Below, one piece after another: positions 54,246 through 63,706 of a stretch of 64,000 nucleotides of DNA (position 1 is its first letter; the number at the start of each line of letters is the position of its first letter). Source of the stretch: Chloroflexota bacterium (lineage in GTDB: Bacteria > Chloroflexota > UBA11872); contig JAJECS010000029.1 of NCBI GenBank assembly GCA_022821905.1, forward strand, positions 54,341-118,340, written 5' to 3'. The translations under genes were made by a program, and so were the position numbers. The notes under the pieces were generated by a model that saw only the letters and a list, made by a program, of their open reading frames with translations, did not search any database and was not told the DNA's origin.

Positions 54246-56219
54246 CTAACCGGCGGCGCCCTCCGCCGGTCGCTGCTTGGGCGCGGGCGTGGGCTCCGCC
54301 GGCGGGCCCGGGCTGGTCGCGGGCGCTGCCGGCGCCGTCGTCGGACCCGGCGGCGCGGGTTGCGGGTCACTTTGCGCCGCCGGCGCACGCCCCTGGAATT
54401 CGTCGACATAGCGGCCGAAGGCCTCGGCGTCGAGCGTCTCGACTTCGATCAAGGTCTCCGACAGCTTTTCGAGCAGGTTGCGATTGCGCGCCAGCATGTC
54501 CTGCGCGCGGTGATGCGCGTCATCGATCAGCTGAGAGACCTCGCGGTCGATGGTTTCGGCCACCGCCTCGCTGTAGTTGCGCTGCTCCGCGATGTCCCGT
54601 CCCAGGAACACCAGCTCCTCCCGGCGGCCAAACGCCCGGGGACCGAGCTTGGTGCTCATGCCGTATTGCGTCACCATGCGGCGCGCGATCTCGGTCGCCA
54701 TCTGAATGTCGTTGCTGGGCCCGGTGGTCATCTCGCCGAACACCAGCACTTCGGCGGCGTGACCGCCCATGGCCACCGCCAACTGGTCCTCGAACTCCGA
54801 CTTCGTCAAGAGGTGGCGATCCTGGGAGGGCAAGAAGCGGGTATATCCCCCCATCTGGCCGCGCGGCAGGATCGTGACCTTGTAGACGGGATCGGCGCGC
54901 CGCAGCAGGTGGGCCACCAGCGCGTGTCCGATCTCATGGAAGGCCGTGACGCGCTTCTCGTGCTCGCTCATCACCCGGCTCTTGCGCTGGGGACCGGCGA
55001 TCACCCGGTCGATGGCCTCCTCGAGCTCGAACATGCCGACCGTCGTGCGGTTGCGGCGCGCGGCCAGAATCGCCGCCTCGTTGAGCAGGTTCTTCAGGTC
55101 GGCGCCCGAGAAGCCCGGCGTCTGCCGCGCGATGGTTCCCAGGTCCACGTCCTCCTCAATGGGCTTCTCGCGCGCGTGCACGCGCAAGATGGCCTCGCGC
55201 CCGCGAATGTCCGGCAGATCCAGCACCACGCGACGGTCGAACCGTCCGGGCCGCAGGAGGGCCGGGTCCAGCACGTCCGGGCGGTTGGTCGCGGCCAGCA
55301 CGATCACGGTTTGATCCGTGTCAAAGCCGTCCATCTCGACCAGAATCTGATTCAGCGTCTGCTCGCGCTCGTCGTGACTCCCGCCCAGGCCCGCGCCGCG
55401 CTGCCGGCCCACGGCGTCGATCTCGTCGACGAACACCAGACTCGGCGAGTTCTGCTTGGCTTTCTCGAACAGGTCGCGCACGCGCGAGGCGCCCACGCCC
55501 ACGAACATCTCCACGAACTCGGAGCCGCTGATGTTGAAGAACGGAACGCCGGCCTCCCCGGCGACAGCTTTCGACAGGTGCGTCTTCCCGGTGCCGGGCG
55601 GACCCACCAGCAACACCCCGCGCGGGATCTCCGCGCCGATCTTGGTGAACTTCTCGGGGTACTTCAGGAACTCGACCACCTCGGCCAGCTCCTGCTTCGC
55701 CTCGTCCACGCCTTGCACGTCCTTGAACGTCACGCGCGGGCGGTTGCCCGTCACCATGCGGGGCCGGCTCTTGCCGAAGCTCAGCGCCTGCGAATTGGAG
55801 CCCTGGGCTTGCCGCATCATGAACACCAGCAGCCCAACGAAAATCAGCAGCGGCAAGATCGACGTCAGGATGCTGATGATGGTTGGGGCGGGACTGGGCG
55901 TCTCGTATTGGACGGCGACCTGCTGGCCGTTGACGTTGAGGCCCCGGTTGGCGAGCGCCTGGTCGATGTCAAAGCGTTCGTTCACCACGGCGCTGATGGT
56001 GGTGCTGCCGTCGAAACTGGCCACGACGCGCGCGTCGCTCACCATGATCCGGGGCAGCGAGCCGCTGTCGGCCGCGGCCTCGACCCGGCTCAGCAGCTCG
56101 CTGATCGGCACGACCTGCTGATTCGGCTGTCCGGGATTGAACATGACGAACAGCACGACCAGAATCGCCACGGCCAGCACGAGATACATGAACCCGTTGC
56201 GCACGAGTCGGTTATTCAT
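54246..56219 (-). CDS. ftsH: ATP-dependent zinc metalloprotease FtsH
   Basis: 657 residues. Two N-terminal membrane helices ([37 protein letters not shown]) flank an extracytoplasmic domain. The AAA+ module has [59 protein letters not shown] and the [23 protein letters not shown]. The zinc-protease site is [13 protein letters not shown]. The C-terminus is a Pro/Ala tail. It degrades membrane and short-lived proteins. It is separated by 160 bases from tilS. Confidence 0.97.
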   Translation of the reverse strand: MNNRLVRNGFMYLVLAVAILVVLFVMFNPGQPNQQVVPISELLSRVEAAADSGSLPRIMVSDARVVASFDGSTTISAVVNERFDIDQALANRGLNVNGQQVAVQYETPSPAPTIISILTSILPLLIFVGLLVFMMRQAQGSNSQALSFGKSRPRMVTGNRPRVTFKDVQGVDEAKQELAEVVEFLKYPEKFTKIGAEIPRGVLLVGPPGTGKTHLSKAVAGEAGVPFFNISGSEFVEMFVGVGASRVRDLFEKAKQNSPSLVFVDEIDAVGRQRGAGLGGSHDEREQTLNQILVEMDGFDTDQTVIVLAATNRPDVLDPALLRPGRFDRRVVLDLPDIRGREAILRVHAREKPIEEDVDLGTIARQTPGFSGADLKNLLNEAAILAARRNRTTVGMFELEEAIDRVIAGPQRKSRVMSEHEKRVTAFHEIGHALVAHLLRRADPVYKVTILPRGQMGGYTRFLPSQDRHLLTKSEFEDQLAVAMGGHAAEVLVFGEMTTGPSNDIQMATEIARRMVTQYGMSTKLGPRAFGRREELVFLGRDIAEQRNYSEAVAETIDREVSQLIDDAHHRAQDMLARNRNLLEKLSETLIEVETLDAEAFGRYVDEFQGRAPAAQSDPQPAPPGPTTAPAAPATSPGPPAEPTPAPKQRPAEGAAG

Positions 56220-56379
56220 GAATCGAGAATCTTTCGTGCCGGAGTGCGACGGGCCGCAGCGCTAACGCAGGTACTCGGCCCAGCCTACTGTATATCAGGG
56301 CTGCGGCTCGTAATGTTATGCCTAGCGCGGTCAGCCACTGCCTAAGTCTGGCGCAATTCCCAACCGGCATCCGTAGGAT

Positions 56380-57828
56380 TCACGCCCGTGCTCCGGGTGG
56401 GCGGATGACGTCCCAGCGCGCGTGCAGCGCCACGACCAAGCGTGCGTCCGGCCGCGGCGCAAAGCCGGCATCCCGCCAGACGCCGGGCACACAGACGGCC
56501 GAGCCGTCGACGTCGAGCACCGGCATGCCCGACGCGATGTCCGCCGCCACCCCACGGCTGCGGAGCAGCCGGGCAAGATCGCGCGTGTCCTCGCCGCGAG
56601 CCGGGCGAACGCGCTCATGCGGCGCCGGTGCGCGCAGCGTCAGCGTGCGGCCCCGCAGCCGCTCGTGGTCGAGCGCGCATCCGTCCGCCGCGCCGCGGCG
56701 CCCCCGCCAGTTCTCGCCCTCGACCAATTCGGCGATAACCGACCCGCCGGGCACCCGCGCCTCGCCCGGCACGGTCAGCGAAACCGGCGGTCGCCAGTTC
56801 CCGTCGCGCACACGCTCCGGGTACAGCACCACCGCCCCGTCGCGGACAAAGGCGTGCGTCCCGTCGGTCAGATCGACCCAGCGTCCATGGGTGTCCTCGC
56901 GCAGCGCGCGGGCCACGGCCCCGAACTGCGCCGCCCCAAGCTGCCGCCTGCCGCCCATCGCACGGACGGCGGCGACGAAGGTCGCGGGGAACACACCCTC
57001 CGGCACCGCCGCGCGCTCCGGATGCAGCGGCATGCGCCGACCGTCCGCGGATTGCACGTAGAGCGGAAGCCCGTCGATCTCGCCGGCCAGAACCTCGGCG
57101 CTGCGAGCGATGGCGTTCACCGCTCCGGGATAGATGTCGTCCAGCAGCGGCAGCGCTTCGTGTCTGACGCGATTGCGCCGGAACCTCGGCGTCTCGTTTA
57201 ACGGGTCACGGTCGACGACCAGTTGCCGGGCCTTCACATAGGCGGCGACGTCGCGGCGCGAAACCTTCAGCAGCGGACGAAGAATCTCGCCGTCATCCGC
57301 CCGCATCCCCGAAAGCCCGCGCAGCCCGGATCCGCGAGCCAGATTCATGATCACGGTCTCGGCCTGGTCGTTGCGGGTGTGGCCCGTGGCGATGCGCGCG
57401 GCGCTCACGCTGCGCGCAACGTCTCTGAGGAAGGTCCACCGGGCGCGGCGGGCGGCGTCTTCGGACGGTGCGCCCTCCGTCCCGCCGACCGGATAGTCGT
57501 GGGGCGTGCCGGCCGTCACCGGCAAGCCCGCGTCGCGTGCGTGGCAGACGACGGTTTCCGCCACCTTCGAGGCTTCGCCGCGCAAACCGTGGTTCAAATG
57601 CGCCACGTGCACGGCCGGGCCGCCCCGGCGCCGGGCGGCGACCAGGCAGTCGAGCAGGACCATGGAGTCCGGTCCCCCGGAAACGGCGGCAACGATCGTG
57701 TCGTCCGGACCCAGGCCGGCGGCTGCCAGGGCCACGCGGACGCAATCCTGCACCTGCCGGACCTGACGGCGGGTTGACGGCGCGGCGTCTTGGGATTCGC
57801 TAGTCGCCGGTGCTGCCGAATCCTCCAC
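56380..57828 (-). CDS. tilS: tRNA(Ile)-lysidine synthase
   Basis: About 482 residues; the start is inferred as GTG 57828, overlapping the end of dut by 29 bases, and GTG 57840 is possible. The PP-loop IVAAVSGGPDSMVLLDCL, then AHLNHGLRGEAS, ARIATGHTRNDQAETVIMNLARGSGLRGLSGM and DPLNETPRFRRNRVRHEALPLL are TilS hallmarks. The C-terminal TilS-C substrate-binding domain is also present. It makes lysidine at C34 of the tRNA that decodes AUA. The in-frame ORF to 58218 is a shadow of dut. Confidence 0.93.
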   Translation of the reverse strand: MEDSAAPATSESQDAAPSTRRQVRQVQDCVRVALAAAGLGPDDTIVAAVSGGPDSMVLLDCLVAARRRGGPAVHVAHLNHGLRGEASKVAETVVCHARDAGLPVTAGTPHDYPVGGTEGAPSEDAARRARWTFLRDVARSVSAARIATGHTRNDQAETVIMNLARGSGLRGLSGMRADDGEILRPLLKVSRRDVAAYVKARQLVVDRDPLNETPRFRRNRVRHEALPLLDDIYPGAVNAIARSAEVLAGEIDGLPLYVQSADGRRMPLHPERAAVPEGVFPATFVAAVRAMGGRRQLGAAQFGAVARALREDTHGRWVDLTDGTHAFVRDGAVVLYPERVRDGNWRPPVSLTVPGEARVPGGSVIAELVEGENWRGRRGAADGCALDHERLRGRTLTLRAPAPHERVRPARGEDTRDLARLLRSRGVAADIASGMPVLDVDGSAVCVPGVWRDAGFAPRPDARLVVALHARWDVIRPPGARA

Positions 57829-58231
57829 GGCTCTCCGCACCCTCCGGTTCGCCTTCCACCCACTCCGCCGTCTCCACCCGAACCAGTATGGCCTGCGCGA
57901 TGCGCGCGCCGCGTTCCACCTCGATGGGATCGCCGGTGGGGTTCCAGACCTGGACGTGAATCTCGTCTTCGGGCCCGCAATAGTCGCGGTCGATGATGCC
58001 CACGCCGTGGGCCGCGACGAGGCCCGTGCGCCGGGGGGTGCTGCTACGGGCGGCCACCAGGACCATGTACCCCGGTGGCGCGGCGATGATGACGTTGCCG
58101 GGGACCAGGCCAATTGCCCCAGGCTCGATGCGCGTGGTCTCGCGAGTGATGAGATCGCAGCCGACGGAACCTTCCGTGGCATAGCGTGGCAGCGGAAGCG
58201 TTGGATCGACCCGCGCAATGGGCACGCGCAT
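57800..58231 (-). CDS. dut: Deoxyuridine 5'-triphosphate nucleotidohydrolase
   Basis: 143 residues from ATG 58231. YATEGSVGCDLITRE (motif 1), ARSSTPRRTGLVAAHGVGIID (motif 2), DRDYCGPEDEIHVQVWN (motif 3, catalytic Asp) and ERGARIAQAILV (motif 4) are all present. The C-terminus SRGGFGSTGD is the phenylalanine-bearing motif 5 arm. It hydrolyses dUTP to dUMP. It lies between ftsB-like and tilS in a leftward series. Confidence 0.95.
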   Translation of the reverse strand: MRVPIARVDPTLPLPRYATEGSVGCDLITRETTRIEPGAIGLVPGNVIIAAPPGYMVLVAARSSTPRRTGLVAAHGVGIIDRDYCGPEDEIHVQVWNPTGDPIEVERGARIAQAILVRVETAEWVEGEPEGAESRGGFGSTGD

Positions 58232-58260
58232 AGTCGGTGAGTCTAGCGGGGCTGCCCCGC

Positions 58261-58662
58261 TCAATCGCCGCCGGAAAGGAGGGCGATCCAGCCGCCGAGA
58301 TATCCGAACTCAATGGGTTCCGGCTCGGGCGGCGTTACCGTCGGTATGGGCAACGGCGCCGGCCTGGGACGGTCCTCCACCTGGCCCTGCAGCACGACGG
58401 CCTGGTCGCCGGGGTTCACCAGGCCGAGCTCGCGCTTCGCCATCTCTCGCAACGCCGGCAGCGAGCGGGCGTATTGCAGCTGCTCGTCGAGGCGTTGATT
58501 CTCGAGCTCGGCGGCGCCGATCCGCTGCCGCAGCTCTTCGACGCGCTGCTGCGCCACCTGCTGGGTGGATGACCCGCTGGCCTCCTGGATGATCACCACC
58601 AGGACGGCAATCAGGGCCAGCATCGCCAGGGATCGGAGCAGGAACTGCGTCCGCGAGGCCAC
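58261..58662 (-). CDS. FtsB/DivIC-like septum protein
   Basis: 133 residues. A single N-terminal membrane helix (SLAMLALIAVLVVIIQEA) is followed by a coiled coil (VAQQRVEELRQRIGAAELENQRLDEQL) and the characteristic AKRELGLVNPGDQAVV end block. The Pro-rich tail and a second hydrophobic patch (GYLGGWIALLSGG) are extra. DivIC/FtsB proteins join FtsL and FtsQ at the division site. It is 23 bases after glmS. Confidence 0.85.
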   Translation of the reverse strand: MASRTQFLLRSLAMLALIAVLVVIIQEASGSSTQQVAQQRVEELRQRIGAAELENQRLDEQLQYARSLPALREMAKRELGLVNPGDQAVVLQGQVEDRPRPAPLPIPTVTPPEPEPIEFGYLGGWIALLSGGD

Positions 58663-58685
58663 TTAGGTCAGCCGCTCCACGGCTT

Positions 58686-60527
58686 CTACTCCACCGTCAC
58701 GGACTTGGCCAAATTTCGTGGCTGGTCGATATCCGCTCCCAGCCATACGGCCACGTGATAGGCCAGCAACTGGAGCGGAATCGCCGTCACGATCGGCGCC
58801 ACCGCTTCTGCTGTCTTGGGGACGTACACCACCTCGTCGGCCGTCGCACCGGCCTGCTCGTCGCCCTCCGTGGCAATGAGGATCACCGGGGCGCCGCGCG
58901 CCCGCACCTGCTCGACGGCGTTGAGGGTCTTGTCCCGCAGAGGACCCGCGGTGGCGATGGCGACCACCGGCACGTCGGACTCGGCAAGGGCGATGGGGCC
59001 GTGCTTGAGCTCGCCGGCGGCATAGCCCTCCGCGTGGATGTAGGAGATTTCCTTCAGCTTCAGCGCACCTTCGAGCGCCAGGGGGAATGCCTGGCCGCGC
59101 CCGATGTAGAGGAAGTCGCGGAAGCGGTGGTAGCGGCGGGCGAGGGCCTCGATTTGCGGCTCGCAGGTCAGCGCGCGCTCGACGTGCTCCGGCACGCGCG
59201 CCAGCGCGGCGAGATGATGCCGCAGCCGCCCCCGGCTGAGCACGCCGCGGGCGATGCCCAGGTCGCACGCCAGCAGATGGAGTGACGCCAGCTGGGAGGT
59301 GAAGGTCTTGGTCGCGGCCACGCTGACTTCAGGACCCGCGTGCATGTACATCACCGCGTCCGCCTGACGTGTCGCCTCGCTGCCCACCACGTTGACGATG
59401 CCCACCACCGTGGCCCCGCCCCGCTTCGCACGCCCAATGGCGGCCAGCACGTCCGCGGTTTCACCGGATTGCGTGATCGCGATGACCAGGGTGCGCGGGC
59501 TCAGCGGGCTCGCGCGATAGGCAAACTCCGAGGCGATCTCGCAGGTCGTCGGCAGCCCGGCAAAGTCCTCGATGTAGTCCCGCCCAATCAAACCGGCGTG
59601 CCAGGCCGTGCCGCTGCCAACCACCACCGCGCGCTCGATCTCCGCGACGGGCATGGGCAGCCGGAAGGACGGAAACTTCAACTCGATTGGATCGAGCGTG
59701 ATGCGTGGCCGGATCACGGAGGCCAGGGTTGTCGGCTGCTCGTGGATTTCCTTGGCGAGGAAGTGCTTGTGGCCGGCCTTCGCAATCGAGAGCGGGTCCC
59801 ACGGGACGTCAATCGTGGACCGTGTGCGCGGCCGGAGCCGCAGGTCGCTGAACTGCGCCGCGCGGTCGGCGTGCACCACCGCCATCTCGTCGGCCTCGAG
59901 GACTTGGACTTTGTGCGTGTGGCGAATCACCGCCACCAGATCCGAGGCGATACAGGTCGTTTCCCCGTTGCGGCCCACGACGAGGCCCCCGGCAGCGCCC
60001 CGGCGCGCCGCGACCAGCAAATCGGGCACGTCGGGCGAGAGCGCCACGATGGCGTGCGCCCCTTGGAGTTGCTGCACGGCGGCTCCGACGGCGCTGGCCA
60101 GGTCGGCGCCCGCGTCCAGCTCAAGGCCGATCAGGTGGGCGATGACCTCGGTGTCGGTTTCCGAGGTGAATGCGTGGCCGGAGGCCAGCAGCCGGTCTCG
60201 GAGGTCGGCGAAGTTGTCGGTGATGCCGTTGTGGACGATGACGACCCGTCCGGACCCGTCGCGGTGCGGATGCGCGTTCGCGTCGGTCGCCGCGCCGTGG
60301 GTGGCCCAGCGCGTGTGGCCGATGCCGATGGTCCCCTCAACGGGCTCCGCCTTGACCAGGGCCTCGAGGTCGTGCAGGCGCCCGGCCCGCCGACGCACGC
60401 TGACGCCCTCCGGTCCCAGGACGGCAAGTCCGGCCGAGTCGTAGCCCCGGTACTCCAGGGCGCGCAGGCCGGTGAGGATGTGGCCGGAGGCGGGCTCGTG
60501 GCCGAGATACCCGACGATGCCGCACAT
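58686..60527 (-). CDS. glmS: Glucosamine-6-phosphate synthase (isomerising)
   Basis: 613 residues. After Met removal Cys2 (MCGIVGYLGHEPA) is the glutaminase nucleophile, followed by RALEYRGYDSAGLAVLG, GHTRWATHG, HNGITDNFADLR and TDTEVIAHLIG. Two SIS domains follow, with GSGTAWHAGLIG, ITQSGETADVLAA, TFTSQLASLHL and RGQAFPLALEGALKLKEISYIHAEGYAAGELKHGPIAL. The end PRNLAKSVTVE is conserved. It makes GlcN-6-P for peptidoglycan. No glmS ribozyme-like leader is apparent upstream. Confidence 0.97.
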   Translation of the reverse strand: MCGIVGYLGHEPASGHILTGLRALEYRGYDSAGLAVLGPEGVSVRRRAGRLHDLEALVKAEPVEGTIGIGHTRWATHGAATDANAHPHRDGSGRVVIVHNGITDNFADLRDRLLASGHAFTSETDTEVIAHLIGLELDAGADLASAVGAAVQQLQGAHAIVALSPDVPDLLVAARRGAAGGLVVGRNGETTCIASDLVAVIRHTHKVQVLEADEMAVVHADRAAQFSDLRLRPRTRSTIDVPWDPLSIAKAGHKHFLAKEIHEQPTTLASVIRPRITLDPIELKFPSFRLPMPVAEIERAVVVGSGTAWHAGLIGRDYIEDFAGLPTTCEIASEFAYRASPLSPRTLVIAITQSGETADVLAAIGRAKRGGATVVGIVNVVGSEATRQADAVMYMHAGPEVSVAATKTFTSQLASLHLLACDLGIARGVLSRGRLRHHLAALARVPEHVERALTCEPQIEALARRYHRFRDFLYIGRGQAFPLALEGALKLKEISYIHAEGYAAGELKHGPIALAESDVPVVAIATAGPLRDKTLNAVEQVRARGAPVILIATEGDEQAGATADEVVYVPKTAEAVAPIVTAIPLQLLAYHVAVWLGADIDQPRNLAKSVTVE

Positions 60528-60644
60528 CCGCTTACTCCAGGGAAGTCGCGCCTGGTGGCGCGGTTATGTCAACTATACCGCCCAATGGGTCGCTTGAACA
60601 ACGTTTACGCTCACCCAGGCCGTGACGATCCCGCGATCCGGGAC

Positions 60645-60845
60645 CTACGGCCAGGCGACGCGTCCCGTGCCGAAGCAGTGGGCACAGCGGTGGGGACGGC
60701 CGCTGGGCAGCGGCCCGGCATTGCCGGCGGCGAGGCCGGTCCCGTCGCACGCTTGACAGCGCCGCGAGAGGACTCGGCGCCACGCGGCCCACCACAGGCG
60801 CATGAACCATCCGCCACCTTCGTAGCCCGGCGCGGCGTCCTTCAC
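60645..60845 (-). CDS. DnaJ-type zinc-finger mini-protein
   Basis: 66 residues from GTG 60845, which overlaps the stop of the deacylase gene (GTGA). It has two CxxCxGxG motifs, CQACDGTG and CAHCFGTG, as in the DnaJ/BSD2-type zinc knuckles. A short hydrophobic/aromatic helix precedes them (GGWFMRLWWAAWRRVL). It has no J domain. The coupling and motifs make it likely to be a real gene, though its role is unknown. Confidence 0.7.
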   Translation of the reverse strand: MKDAAPGYEGGGWFMRLWWAAWRRVLSRRCQACDGTGLAAGNAGPLPSGRPHRCAHCFGTGRVAWP

Positions 60846-62410
60846 TCGGCGGGACGGCCTCGACGCAGGCCCCGACCAGGCGTGGCGCCCGTGTGCCGGC
60901 CGTCGTCAATCACCGGTGTGCCGTTCACGATCACGTAGTCGATGCCGGTGGGCAGTTGCCGCGGATGTTCGAACGTGGCGTTGTCGATCACGGTGTCCGC
61001 ATCGAACACCACCACGTCGGCCGCCATGCCGGGGGCGAGGATTCCACGGTCCACCAGCCCAAAGCGCGCCGCCGGCATGCCCGTCATGCGCCGCACCATT
61101 CCCTCCAACGGAACGACCCCGAGCTCACGCGCCCAGCGGCCCAGAAAGCGGGGATAGGTGCCATAGGTGCGCGGGTGCGGAGCGTCGCCGAGCAGGATGG
61201 CGTCGCTGCCCACCATGTGGCTCGGATGGCGCATGATCTGCGCAAAATCGTCGTCCGTCTGGTCGTTGAAGAACACCGATGCGGCGCGCCCGCGCTCCTC
61301 CCGCACCAGATCGACCAGGAACGCATGCGGCTCCAGGTCCCGCTCGTCGGCGACTTCGCCCAACATCCGACCTTCCAGGTGGCGGTTGGGACCGGCCGGC
61401 ATGCTCGACAGCAGCGCGCGGTCGACCTCGAGCGCGTTGTCGCCGGCGCGGTTGGCCATCTCCGTCGCGATCCGCGCCCGCATGTCCGCGTCCTCCAGGC
61501 GGCGCAGCATTTCGTGCGGTCCGCCCTCGAGCGCCCAGTCGGGGAACGAGAAGTGCAGCAGCGAGCTGCCCGCGGGATAGGCGTAGGTGTCGAACGACAG
61601 CGACACGCCCGCACGTATGCCGCGGTCGGCCTCGTCCAGGTTCTCCCACCAGCGCTGACCGCTGCTGATGTAATGCGAGATGTGGACCGGGCATCCGGCC
61701 CGCCGACCGATGGCCATGGTTTCGCGAATGGCGTCGCGCATGCCGAGGATGTAGCGCATGTGCGGCACGTACGGCGCGCCGTACTCGGCGGCGACCTCGC
61801 TCAGGGCCACGAGCTCATCGGTGTCCGCAAAGGCGCACGGCTTGTAATCGAGGCCGGTCGAGAGCGCGATCGCTCCGTCCTGGAACGCCTCGTGCGTGAT
61901 CTGCTGCATCGCCCGCAGCTCCTCGGGCGTCGCGCGGCGGTCTTCCCATCCGACCAGCGCCGCCCGCACGCAGCCGTGCGGGACGTGATGCGCCGCGTTG
62001 CACGCTGCGGCGCCCTCGAACGTGTCCAGCCAGCCGGCGACGGTGGACCAGTCGTGGCTGATGGGCGGGTCACCGTTGAGGGCGGCGAAGTAGTCGCGAA
62101 ACGACGGCTGCAACTCGTCGGCCAGGGGCGCGTAGCCGATCCCGTCGAGCCCCAGCAGGTCCGTCGTGACGCCCTGGCGGACCTTGGGCTCGTGCGCCGG
62201 CTCGGCCAGGAGCATCAGGTCCGAGTGCGTGTGCACGTCGATGAATCCCGGACACACGACGCGGCCGTTGGCCTCGATTTCCCGCGCGCCTTGATCCGTC
62301 ACCAGCCCCACCGCCGTGATGCGCGTACCGTCGATGGCGACGCTGCCGCGGTAGCCGGGCGCGCCCGTGCCGTCGACGATGCTCGCGTTGCGGATCACGA
62401 CGTCATGCAC
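60842..62410 (-). CDS. N-acyl-D-amino-acid deacylase family amidohydrolase
   Basis: 522 residues from GTG 62410. The amidohydrolase metal site begins with VCPGFIDVHTHSDLMLL. VRQGVTTDLLGLDGIGYAPL, STGLDYKPCAFADTDELVAL, VHISHYI, HMVGSDAILLGDAPHPRTYGTYPRFLGRW and GILAPGMAADVVVFDADTVIDNATFEHPRQLPTGIDYVIVNG are family hallmarks. It may free D-amino acids from N-acyl forms. GTG lies in the tail of the upstream PLC-like gene (8-base overlap). Confidence 0.92.
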   Translation of the reverse strand: MHDVVIRNASIVDGTGAPGYRGSVAIDGTRITAVGLVTDQGAREIEANGRVVCPGFIDVHTHSDLMLLAEPAHEPKVRQGVTTDLLGLDGIGYAPLADELQPSFRDYFAALNGDPPISHDWSTVAGWLDTFEGAAACNAAHHVPHGCVRAALVGWEDRRATPEELRAMQQITHEAFQDGAIALSTGLDYKPCAFADTDELVALSEVAAEYGAPYVPHMRYILGMRDAIRETMAIGRRAGCPVHISHYISSGQRWWENLDEADRGIRAGVSLSFDTYAYPAGSSLLHFSFPDWALEGGPHEMLRRLEDADMRARIATEMANRAGDNALEVDRALLSSMPAGPNRHLEGRMLGEVADERDLEPHAFLVDLVREERGRAASVFFNDQTDDDFAQIMRHPSHMVGSDAILLGDAPHPRTYGTYPRFLGRWARELGVVPLEGMVRRMTGMPAARFGLVDRGILAPGMAADVVVFDADTVIDNATFEHPRQLPTGIDYVIVNGTPVIDDGRHTGATPGRGLRRGRPAE

Positions 62411-63206
62411 GGGAATCTCCGGATGCGGCTGGCGGCGCGGTCTCGAAACCGGCCCGCAGGGATGGCGAATCGTAGCGCGCCCCGTCGCCGCGCTCGTAGG
62501 CCGCCAGGCGTCGGTCGATCTCCTCGGCGGCGCGTGCTGCAAAGCGCTCCGCAATGTCGTCGCCGAACAACGACCGCCCGGTGGCCAGGCGCTCGGCGGC
62601 GATGCGCTCGGCCTCGGCCAAATCGTCCGAGCGACCGTCGGCGCGGGCAAACACCCGCACGATGTCGGCGGGGCTCGTCGCCCGCGCCAGCAATTGAGCC
62701 CAGTTCGTGAGCTCCGCCAGTCGTCCGGCATGGACCATGTGGTCGATGCCCCCGGAATCGAACGGGTGCACGACCGCCGCGGCTCGCGCCAGCGCCCCCG
62801 ACGAATCGTCCCAGTCACGCTCCAGGGTGTAGGTGAGCCCCACGGTAGCGGCCCGATCCGCGCGCCGTGCATGCTCGCCGCAGAAGAGGACGAAGACCTC
62901 GTCCACGGCCAGATGCGTCAGATACCCCGCCACGTAGGCTGCCTGGCCGCCGGACACGTCGTCCGGGCTCGCCAGGTCGGGCCAGGCGGCGAACAGCCCC
63001 GCCGTGGCTCGGCCCCAGGTGGCGGGCTCGCGAAACTCGAAGAAGTGGGTGCTCGCGCGTCCGGCGGTGTTGCGTTCGCGCGCATCGGGGGCCACGGCCC
63101 CAACGCAGTAGTGACCGAAGTGGTCGTCAATCACGGCGCGCAGCCGGCCGCTCAGGCGGTCCGCCGCCTCGACGGCAAGTTGCAAGTGCACGCGCGACAG
63201 GGCCAT
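62403..63206 (-). CDS. Zinc-dependent phospholipase-C-like protein
   Basis: 267 residues from ATG 63206. The N-terminal block MALSRVHLQLAVEAADRL, then VIDDHFGHYCVGAVAPDAR, RASTHFFEF and YVAGYLTHLAVDEVFV fit the alpha-toxin/S1-P1-type zinc-dependent phospholipase C fold (Zn_dep_PLPC). The histidines and Asp residues would bind zinc. No signal peptide is visible, unlike secreted family members. It precedes the deacylase gene with overlap, so they form an operon. Confidence 0.75.
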   Translation of the reverse strand: MALSRVHLQLAVEAADRLSGRLRAVIDDHFGHYCVGAVAPDARERNTAGRASTHFFEFREPATWGRATAGLFAAWPDLASPDDVSGGQAAYVAGYLTHLAVDEVFVLFCGEHARRADRAATVGLTYTLERDWDDSSGALARAAAVVHPFDSGGIDHMVHAGRLAELTNWAQLLARATSPADIVRVFARADGRSDDLAEAERIAAERLATGRSLFGDDIAERFAARAAEEIDRRLAAYERGDGARYDSPSLRAGFETAPPAASGDSRA

Positions 63207-63268
63207 CAGGCAAGCCAATCCCGCCCGCGTGCGCCACAATGGCGGCAGACGGGCGCAGGAGGAACGCT

Positions 63269-63706
63269 GTGGCAATCACGATAGGGCATACGGGAGTCGT
63301 CGTGCGCGATCTGCCGCTCATGGAGCGGTTCTACGGCGAGATCTTGGGATTGCAGGAGACCCGCCGCGTCGTCCGCGAGGGTGCGTTCATCGACGGCATC
63401 ACCGGCCTGACCGGGGTTGTCTTGCAGGCCGTGATCCTGGGCACGCCGGAACATCCCAACGGCGTCGAGTTGATCAAGTATCCGAATCACCCGTCGGCCG
63501 TCGTGCCCAAGGGGCCCAACGGCCACGGCATGAACCACATCCACTTCATCGTCGACGACCTGGACCCGATCCTCGCCGCCCTGGAGGGCCTGGGCCTGGA
63601 CTACTGGGGATCGCCGCAGGACTGGCCCGACACCTGGAAGCGCGTGGTCTACGCCAAGGACCCTGAGCACAACGTCATCGAGTTCACCGAGCGCCTGCCG
63701 AGCTGA
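63269..63706 (+). CDS. Glyoxalase/VOC superfamily protein
   Basis: 145 residues from GTG 63269 with a GGAGGA ribosome site 5 bases upstream. TIGHTGVVVRDLPLMERFYGEILGLQE is the first betaalphabetabetabeta module, and GMNHIHFIVDDLDPILAALEGLGL plus RVVYAKDPEHNVIEFTE the second. H7, H108 and the final Glu (IEF) are plausible metal ligands. Activity cannot be narrowed (lyase, epimerase or dioxygenase). It is divergent from the PLC-like gene. Confidence 0.85.
   Translation: MAITIGHTGVVVRDLPLMERFYGEILGLQETRRVVREGAFIDGITGLTGVVLQAVILGTPEHPNGVELIKYPNHPSAVVPKGPNGHGMNHIHFIVDDLDPILAALEGLGLDYWGSPQDWPDTWKRVVYAKDPEHNVIEFTERLPS

Noticed and set aside
54360..56345. 661-codon open frame opposite ftsH
   Set aside because: Shadow of a conserved gene; no recognisable domains.
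60528..60644. glmS ribozyme-type leader
   Set aside because: The sequence upstream of glmS is short, shows no ribozyme pattern and is followed by another gene.
60893..62710. 605-codon plus-strand frame opposite the deacylase
   Set aside because: Shadow frame without domains.
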